Positions 58,616 to 64,000 of a DNA stretch of 64,000 bases are shown piece after piece. Position 1 is the first letter of the stretch; every line of letters starts with the position of its first letter. The stretch is from Luteimonas sp. FCS-9 (lineage in GTDB: Bacteria; Pseudomonadota; Gammaproteobacteria; Xanthomonadales; Xanthomonadaceae): NCBI RefSeq assembly GCF_001014645.1, contig NZ_LASZ01000009.1, positions 62,001-126,000 of the forward strand, given 5' to 3'. A model generated the notes under the pieces. The model ran no database searches. It worked only from the letters and a program-made list of their open reading frames with translations, and was not told the DNA's origin. Both the position numbers and the translations under genes were made by a program.

Positions 58616-61602
58616 GCTGTGCGGGCGCGCGCGCGACCGGCACCCCGCCCGTAGGAGCGCGCTTGCGCGCGAAGACGCTTTCCCGGCGACCCTCGGGCGT
58701 GCGTGAGCGCGCCATGGCTGATCGCGGGGAAAGCGCGATCGCGCGCAAGCGCGCTCCTACGTCGGTGGTGGTGGCGCTGCTGGCGCTGCTGTGCACCCTG
58801 CCGCTGCACGCGCGCGACTGCGCGCAGCCGGCCGCGGTCTGCGAGGCAGCGGTGCCCGGCGCGCTGCCGCTGATCGACGACGGTCGCCCGCTGCCGGTGC
58901 TCGTCGACGAGGCCGACTTCCCCGGTGTGCTGCGCGCCGCCGGCGACCTGCGCGGCGACCTGGCCGCGGTCGCCGGCGCCGCGCCACGCGAGGCCGCGCC
59001 GCGCATGGCGGTCATCGCGGGCACGCTCGGCCGCAGCCCGCGCATCGACCGCATCGTGCGCGAGCGCGGGCTCGACGTGTCCGGCGTCCAGGGCCGCTGG
59101 GAGGCCCACCTGCTGCAGGTCGTCGATACCCCCGAGCCGGGCATCGACCATGCGCTGGTGATCGTCGGCGCCGACCGGCGCGGCACGATCTTCGGCCTCT
59201 ACGAACTCTCGCGCCGCATCGGCGTCTCGCCGTGGACCTGGTGGGCCGACGTGCCGGCGCCGCGCCGGGCCGCGCTGTACGTCGCGCCCGGCCGCTTCGT
59301 TGACGCACCGGCGGTGCGCTACCGCGGCCTCTTCATCAACGACGAGGACCCCGCGCTCGGCGGCTGGATGCAGGCGACCTACGGCGGTCCCAACCACAGG
59401 TTCTACGAGCGCGTGTTCGAACTCGTGCTGCGCCACAAGGGCAACTTCCTGTGGCCGGCGATGTGGGGCCGGGCGTTCTACGACGACGACCCGCAAAACG
59501 CCGCGCTCGCCGACGAGATGGGCGTGGTCATCGGCACCAGCCACCACGAGCCGATGATGCGCGCCCACGTCGAATGGTCGCGCCACGGCGAGGGCCCGTG
59601 GGACTACGCGAAGAACGCGGACCGGCTGCAGGCGTTCTGGCGCACCGGCATCGAACGCCTCGACGGCCGAGAGGCCGTGGTCACGCTGGGCATGCGCGGC
59701 GACGGCGACGAGCCGATGGCCGAGGGCACCGCGATCTCGCTGCTCGAGGGCATCGTCGCCGACCAGCGACGGATCCTCGCCGACGTCACCGGCCGCCCGC
59801 CGCAGGACACGCCGCAGGTCTGGGCGCTGTACAAGGAGGTCCAGGACTACCTCGACGCCGGCATGCGGGTGCCCGACGACGTCACGCTGCTGTTCGCCGA
59901 CGACAACTGGGGCAACCTGCGCCGGCTGCCCGCACCGGGCGAAAGCCGCGCCGGCGGCACTGGCGTCTACTACCACTTCGACTACGTCGGCGGCCCGCGC
60001 AACTACAAGTGGATCAACACCACGCAGATCGAGCGCGTCTGGGAACAGATGCGGCTGGCCTGGGCGCACGGCGTCGACCGGCTGTGGGTGGTCAACGTCG
60101 GCGACATCAAGCCGATGGAACTGCCGATCGGCTTCTTCCTCGACCAGGCCTGGAACCCGGACGCGATGACGCGCGAGGCGCTGGCGGCCTATCCCGCCGC
60201 CTGGGCCGCGCAGCAGTTCGGCGACGCCCATGCCGCGGAGATCGGCGAGATCCTGACCCGCTACACGCAGTACAACGCGCGCCGCAAGCCCGAACTGCTG
60301 TCGGCCGACACCTGGAGCCTGCTGCACCATGGCGAGGCCGAACGCGTGCTGGCCGAATGGGACGCGCTGGTCGAGAAGACCGAACGCGTCGGCGCGGCGC
60401 TGCCGGCCTCGCACCGCGATGCCTGGTACCAGTTGATCGCGTACCCGGTGCTGGCCAGCGCCAACCTCAACCGCTTCCATGTGGCGGTCGCGCGCAACCG
60501 GCTGTACGCCGACCAGGGGCGCGCCTCGACGAACGCCTGGGCCGATGAAGCGACGCGGCTGTTCGCGCGCGACGCCGAACTGGCGCGCGTCTACGAGCAG
60601 GACATCGCCGGCGGCAAGTGGGTGCACATGATGTCGCAGCCGCGCATCGGCTACACCCACTGGCAGATGCCCGACCGCAACGTGCTGCCGGCGCTGGCGC
60701 GCATCGATGTGCGCGAGCACGGCACGATGGGCGTGTCCGTCGAGGGCGATGCACGCGGCTGGCCGGTCCCGGCCGAGACCGCGCGCCTGCCGATGCTCGA
60801 TCCGTACGCCACGCGCGCGCCCGGGCTCGTGGTGTTCAACCGCGGCGCCGCGCCGATCCGCTACACCGCGAACGTGTCCGAGCCCTGGCTGCGGGTGACC
60901 CCGGCCGCCGCCGAGGTCGCCGATGCGCAGCCGCTGCGCGTCGAGATCGACTGGGACGCAGTGCCCGCCGGCACGCACGTCGGCTACGTGGACCTGCTCG
61001 GCAGCGACCGCACCGAAGTCCGCGTGGTCGTGCCGGTGTCGCGGCCCGCATCGAACGGCCCGGTGGCCGGCTTCGTCGAGAGCGGCGGCGCGGTCGCGAT
61101 CGAGGCCGGCGACTACGCACGCGCCGTGGCGCCCGACGGCCTGGCCTGGGAGACGATCCCGCACCTGGGCCGCACCCGCGCCGGCGTGACCACGGCGCCG
61201 ATCACCGCCGCACCCGGCGAGGCCGGCCCCGGCGGCGCCTGGCTCGAATACCCGGTCCACCTGCATGCCGCAGGCGAGGTCGAGGTGCGCGTCGTGCTGT
61301 CGCCGACGCTCGACTATGCGCACCGCGGCGGCCAGCGCTTCGCGGTGTCGTTCGGCGATGCCGCGCCGCAGCTGCAGACGATGCGGCTCGATCCCACGCC
61401 CGGCCATCCGGACTTCCCGGCTTGGCAGCGCGCGGTCGCCGACAGCGTGCACGTCGCCACGTCGCGCCACCGCGTCGAGGCCGGTGCGCAGACACTCAAG
61501 CTCTGGCGCATCGATCCGGGCGTGGTCGTGCAGCGCATCGAGATCGTCCGCGACGGCACGCCGACGACGCTGCTCGGCCCGGCAGCGAGCGTGAAGCGAT
61601 GA
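58612..61602 (+). CDS. GH115 xylan alpha-glucuronidase
   Basis: The 996-residue enzyme of GH115 removes (4-O-methyl-)glucuronic acid from internal xylose units of xylan. Recognisable blocks are VGADRRGTIFGLYELSRRIGVSPWTWWADV, RGLFINDEDPALGGW, GNFLWPAMWGRAF, GTSHHEPMMRAHVEW and GVYYHFDYVGGPRNYKWINT. The ATG at 58612 overlaps the GH10 stop and has GGAGAGG seven bases before it. The next 50 codons cross a REPIN before the hydrophobic signal core (SVVVALLALLCTLPLHA). Starts at ATG 58714 or GTG near 58764 are possible. Confidence 0.9.
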   Translation: MSCAGARATGTPPVGARLRAKTLSRRPSGVRERAMADRGESAIARKRAPTSVVVALLALLCTLPLHARDCAQPAAVCEAAVPGALPLIDDGRPLPVLVDEADFPGVLRAAGDLRGDLAAVAGAAPREAAPRMAVIAGTLGRSPRIDRIVRERGLDVSGVQGRWEAHLLQVVDTPEPGIDHALVIVGADRRGTIFGLYELSRRIGVSPWTWWADVPAPRRAALYVAPGRFVDAPAVRYRGLFINDEDPALGGWMQATYGGPNHRFYERVFELVLRHKGNFLWPAMWGRAFYDDDPQNAALADEMGVVIGTSHHEPMMRAHVEWSRHGEGPWDYAKNADRLQAFWRTGIERLDGREAVVTLGMRGDGDEPMAEGTAISLLEGIVADQRRILADVTGRPPQDTPQVWALYKEVQDYLDAGMRVPDDVTLLFADDNWGNLRRLPAPGESRAGGTGVYYHFDYVGGPRNYKWINTTQIERVWEQMRLAWAHGVDRLWVVNVGDIKPMELPIGFFLDQAWNPDAMTREALAAYPAAWAAQQFGDAHAAEIGEILTRYTQYNARRKPELLSADTWSLLHHGEAERVLAEWDALVEKTERVGAALPASHRDAWYQLIAYPVLASANLNRFHVAVARNRLYADQGRASTNAWADEATRLFARDAELARVYEQDIAGGKWVHMMSQPRIGYTHWQMPDRNVLPALARIDVREHGTMGVSVEGDARGWPVPAETARLPMLDPYATRAPGLVVFNRGAAPIRYTANVSEPWLRVTPAAAEVADAQPLRVEIDWDAVPAGTHVGYVDLLGSDRTEVRVVVPVSRPASNGPVAGFVESGGAVAIEAGDYARAVAPDGLAWETIPHLGRTRAGVTTAPITAAPGEAGPGGAWLEYPVHLHAAGEVEVRVVLSPTLDYAHRGGQRFAVSFGDAAPQLQTMRLDPTPGHPDFPAWQRAVADSVHVATSRHRVEAGAQTLKLWRIDPGVVVQRIEIVRDGTPTTLLGPAASVKR
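58651..58760. repeat. REPIN inside the N-terminal coding region of GH115
   Basis: The left REP (58651-58672) and right REP (58739-58760) are 66 bases apart, wider than the usual 23. The frame stays open through both. The translated REP reads PVGARLRAK and SAIARKRAPTS, adding Arg/Lys ahead of the signal-peptide core. Confidence 0.85.
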
Positions 61603-61610
61603 GTCCCCCC

Positions 61611-61677
61611 GTAGGAGCGCGCTCGCGCGCGAACGGGCTTTCCCGGGAATACCGATCGCGCGCGAGCGCGCTCCTGC
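61611..61677. repeat. REPIN between GH115 and uxaC
   Basis: The left REP (61611-61632) and right REP (61656-61677, last base pairs changed to CTGC) are 23 bases apart. The element fills most of the 97-base gap before the uxaC start at 61700, and may influence mRNA processing between the enzymes. Confidence 0.88.
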
Positions 61678-61699
61678 ACTGGTTCGAAGAAGATTGCCG

Positions 61700-63124
61700 A
61701 TGACCACAGACACCGCGCCCCTCACCCTGCATCCCGACCGCCTGTTCTCCCCCGAGCCGACCCAGCGCGCGATCGCGCGGCGGCTGTACGCGGAGATCGC
61801 CGGCCTGCCGATCGTCAGCCCGCACGGCCACACCGATCCGGCGTGGTTCGCGACCGACGCGCCGTTCGAGAACGCGACCGAGCTGCTGCTGGTGCCCGAC
61901 CACTACGTGTTCCGCATGCTCTACAGCCAGGGCGTGGACCTCGACACGCTCGGCATCCCGCGTGCCGACGGTTCGCGCGCCCGGGTCGATCCGCGCGCGG
62001 CCTGGCGCGTCTTCGCCGAGCGCTTTCATCTGTTCCGCGGTACGCCGTCGTCGCTGTGGCTCAATCACGTGTTCTTCGAGGTGTTCGGTCTGCGCGTGCG
62101 GCTGTCGGCGGCGACTGCCGATCTGTACTACGACACCATCACCGAGGCGCTGGCGACGCCCGCGTTCCGCCCGCGCGCGCTGTTCGAGCGCTTCGGCATC
62201 GAGGTCATCGCGACCACCGAATCGCCGCTCGACCCGCTCGACCACCACGCCGCGATCCGCGCCAGCGGCTGGAGCGGCCGCGTGGTCACCGCCTACCGCC
62301 CGGACGCGGTGATCGATCCCGAGCACGCGCAGTTTCCCGACGCGCTGGCCCGCTTCGGCGAGCTCACCGGCGAGGACGTGCACGACTGGGACGGCTACCT
62401 GCGCGCGCACCGCGCACGTCGCGCATTCTTCGCCGCACACGGTGCGACCTCCATCGACCACGGACACCCGAGTTGCGCGACCGCCGACCTGCCCCCCGGC
62501 GAGGCGCGGCGGCTGTTCGACACCGTCGTGCGCGGCGAGGCCACGCCGGCGCAGGCCGAACTGTTCCGCGCGCAGATGCTGACCGAGATGGCGCGCATGA
62601 GCCTGGACGACGGCCTGGTCATGCAGATCCATCCAGGCTGCTTCCGCAACCACAACCGCGCCCTGTTCGAGCGCCACGGCCGCGACAAGGGCGCGGACAT
62701 CCCGCTGCGCACCGAGTACGTGCGCGCGCTCAAGCCGCTGCTCGACGTCGCCGGCAACGCCCCGGACTTCCGCCTGATCCTGTTCACGCTCGACGAGAGC
62801 ACCTACGCGCGCGAGCTCGCGCCGCTGGCCGGCCACTGGCCCTGCCTGTCGCTCGGCCCGGCCTGGTGGTTCCACGATGCGCCGGAAGGCATGTGGCGCT
62901 TCCGCGAGCAGACCCTCAGCAGCGCGGGCTTCTGCAACACCGTCGGCTTCAACGACGACACCCGCGCGTTCCTGTCGATCCCCGCGCGCCACGACGTCGC
63001 CCGCCGCGTGGATTGCACGTTCCTCGCCAGGCTGGTGGCCGAGCACCGGCTCGACGAGGACGAGGCCGTCGAGGTCGCGACCGATCTCGCCTACCGCCTG
63101 CCCAAGCGGGCGTACCGGCTGTGA
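61700..63124 (+). CDS. uxaC: Glucuronate (uronate) isomerase UxaC
   Basis: The 474-residue protein matches uronate isomerase in length and motifs: SPHGHTDPAWF (metal-binding HxH), VFRMLYSQGVDLDTLG, WLNHVFFEVFG, TESPLDPLDHHA and GWWFHDAPEGMW-type segment (AWWFHDAPEGMWRFR). It converts glucuronate to fructuronate. The ATG at 61700 is used (a TTG two codons earlier is possible). It overlaps the following GH2 gene by GTGA. It links GH115 products and ExuT-like import to central metabolism. Confidence 0.95.
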   Translation: MTTDTAPLTLHPDRLFSPEPTQRAIARRLYAEIAGLPIVSPHGHTDPAWFATDAPFENATELLLVPDHYVFRMLYSQGVDLDTLGIPRADGSRARVDPRAAWRVFAERFHLFRGTPSSLWLNHVFFEVFGLRVRLSAATADLYYDTITEALATPAFRPRALFERFGIEVIATTESPLDPLDHHAAIRASGWSGRVVTAYRPDAVIDPEHAQFPDALARFGELTGEDVHDWDGYLRAHRARRAFFAAHGATSIDHGHPSCATADLPPGEARRLFDTVVRGEATPAQAELFRAQMLTEMARMSLDDGLVMQIHPGCFRNHNRALFERHGRDKGADIPLRTEYVRALKPLLDVAGNAPDFRLILFTLDESTYARELAPLAGHWPCLSLGPAWWFHDAPEGMWRFREQTLSSAGFCNTVGFNDDTRAFLSIPARHDVARRVDCTFLARLVAEHRLDEDEAVEVATDLAYRLPKRAYRL

Positions 63125-64000
63125 CGGTGCGCGTAGCGGTGACAGCTCACGTAGGAGCGCGCTGGCGCGCGATGCTTTTTCTCTGGCGTCGGCGGCAAGG
63201 CGCATCGCGCGCGAGCGCGCTCCTACGTGGGCTGGTGCTCGTGTGCATGCTGGCGTCGGTGGCCGCCCACGCCGCGCCACGCGGACGCGTGCTGCTCGAC
63301 ACCGGTTGGCGCTTCCATCGCGGCGAGGCGCCCGGCCCCGACCCGCAGCTCGACTACGACGTGCGCCCCGAGCCCGGCGACCACAGCGATGGCCAGGACG
63401 CCGACACCCGGCCCACCGAGGCGCGCCGCGTCGACGCCGGCGACCGCCGCGTGCTCAAACCCTGGATCCTGCCCAGCGGCAACGCGCTGATCGCCGATCC
63501 CGCGCGCCGCCACGTCCGTCCCGACGGCGATCCCGGCGGCGACCATCCCTTCGTCCAGGCCGGCTTCGACGACCGCGGCTGGCAGGCCGTGACGCTGCCG
63601 CACGACTGGGCGATCGCCGGGCCCTTCATCGAAGACGGCCCGCACGGCGGCATGGGCCGGCTGCCGAGCTGGGGCGTGGGCTGGTACCGCCGCACGCTGG
63701 AGGTGGACGCCGCCGACCTCGGCCGACGCCACTATCTCGACGTCGACGGCGCGATGGCCTACGCCGCGGTCTGGCTCAACGGCCGCCTCGTCGGCGGCTG
63801 GCCCTACGGCTACAACGGCTGGCGGCTGGACCTGAGCCCGTACCTCGTCGAAGGCCGCAACCAGCTCGCGATCCGGCTCGACAACCCGCCCGATTCCGCG
63901 CGCTGGTATCCCGGCGGCGGGCTCTATCGCAACGTCTGGCTGACCCGCACCGCGCCGGTGCACGTCGGCCACTGGGGCACGGTCGTCACCACGCCCGAGG
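63121..64000 (+). CDS. GH2-family glycoside hydrolase, N-terminal part (runs off window)
   Basis: The frame from a GTG at 63121 (GTGA overlap with uxaC) remains open to the end, about 293 residues. After a signal-like region whose core is RGLVLVCMLASVAAHA, it shows the GH2 sugar-binding domain: LLDTGWRFHRGEA, LPHDWAIAGPF, GVGWYRRTLEV, VWLNGRLVGGWPYGYNGW and LYRNVWL. GH2 enzymes act as beta-galactosidase, beta-glucuronidase or similar. The REPIN at 63151-63226 is translated in the N-terminus. An ATG at 63172, inside the repeat, is an alternative start. The C-terminus is missing. Confidence 0.85.
   Translation, partial: MTVRVAVTAHVGARWRAMLFLWRRRQGASRASALLRGLVLVCMLASVAAHAAPRGRVLLDTGWRFHRGEAPGPDPQLDYDVRPEPGDHSDGQDADTRPTEARRVDAGDRRVLKPWILPSGNALIADPARRHVRPDGDPGGDHPFVQAGFDDRGWQAVTLPHDWAIAGPFIEDGPHGGMGRLPSWGVGWYRRTLEVDAADLGRRHYLDVDGAMAYAAVWLNGRLVGGWPYGYNGWRLDLSPYLVEGRNQLAIRLDNPPDSARWYPGGGLYRNVWLTRTAPVHVGHWGTVVTTPE
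63151..63226. repeat. REPIN inside the N-terminal coding region of GH2
   Basis: The left REP (63151-63172) and right REP (63205-63226) are 32 bases apart, with a GCGCGC(T/A)GG-type core in the left copy. The coding frame runs through without stop and gives an Arg-rich n-region. The REP carries AGGAG at 63153-63157, which could serve as a ribosome site for the ATG at 63172. Confidence 0.85.

Overview
The window is a high-GC (by eye about 70%), gene-dense chromosomal segment of a gammaproteobacterium. It looks like the Xanthomonadaceae/Lysobacteraceae (Luteimonas or Lysobacter type). The evidence is the strong G/C third-position bias, many ATGA/GTGA stop-start overlaps, a large TonB-dependent receptor within a polysaccharide-utilisation locus, LacI-type operators of the form TGGTAGCGCTA, and the intergenic REP repeat beginning GTAGGAGCGCGC. 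I saw no rRNA, tRNA, CRISPR array, insertion sequence or prophage. All genus-level statements are inference.

Layout. 0-6 kb: a small secreted Ala/Glu/Gln-rich protein, the ParE subunit of topoisomerase IV, an AEC permease, an MdtD-like drug exporter and HutG. 6-11.5 kb: a mannoside module (LacI regulator, GH92 mannosidase, BSP-family metallopeptidase) joined by stop-start overlaps, with a decayed TonB-receptor C-terminus just upstream. 11.6-12.4 kb: a VapBC toxin-antitoxin pair behind a perfect 12-bp direct repeat. 12.4-24.3 kb: housekeeping and stress genes (glutathione reductase, DadA-like oxidase, DUF418 membrane protein, SlyD, two NlpC/P60 hydrolases, a PadR/HAAS pair with a palindromic operator, a cyclophilin lipoprotein, a truncated GNAT gene, an MFS permease, an aldo/keto reductase, a GFA protein).

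24.3-32.3 kb (minus strand) is one tightly coupled operon: DUF4159, MoxR AAA+ ATPase, DUF58, BatA-like, DUF4175 (with a His/Asp-rich metal-binding-like repeat) and a GATase-like membrane protein. 32.7-37.5 kb holds a TldE-like protein with two Tat-signal TldD paralogues. 38-39.8 kb is a DUF885 lipoprotein. 39.9-46.4 kb is a formate/oxalate module: a ModE-type regulator fused to a substrate-binding domain, divergent from an oxalate/formate antiporter, FdhD, an FdhF-like molybdoenzyme and a small winged-helix-like protein. The divergent promoter carries three dyads.

46.5-49.3 kb has a secreted multidomain pectate lyase and a small membrane protein. 49.4-64 kb is a glucuronoxylan-utilisation locus. 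Aldose epimerase, GH43, a GPH xyloside symporter and a TonB receptor lie on one side. An ExuT-like permease, GH10 xylanase, GH115 alpha-glucuronidase, UxaC and a GH2 enzyme (cut by the window end) lie on the other. They diverge from a promoter with two near-identical LacI-type operators. In outline, xylan fragments enter through the receptor, GH10/GH115/GH43/GH2 debranch and cut them, GPH and ExuT import xylosides and glucuronate, and UxaC starts glucuronate catabolism.

The most unusual structural signal is a family of paired, inverted REP elements (REPINs). I find six pairs, all between 31.5 and 63.3 kb. Two of them lie in frame inside the signal-peptide regions of GH115 and GH2, so the repeat is predicted to be translated as part of the exported enzymes' N-termini.
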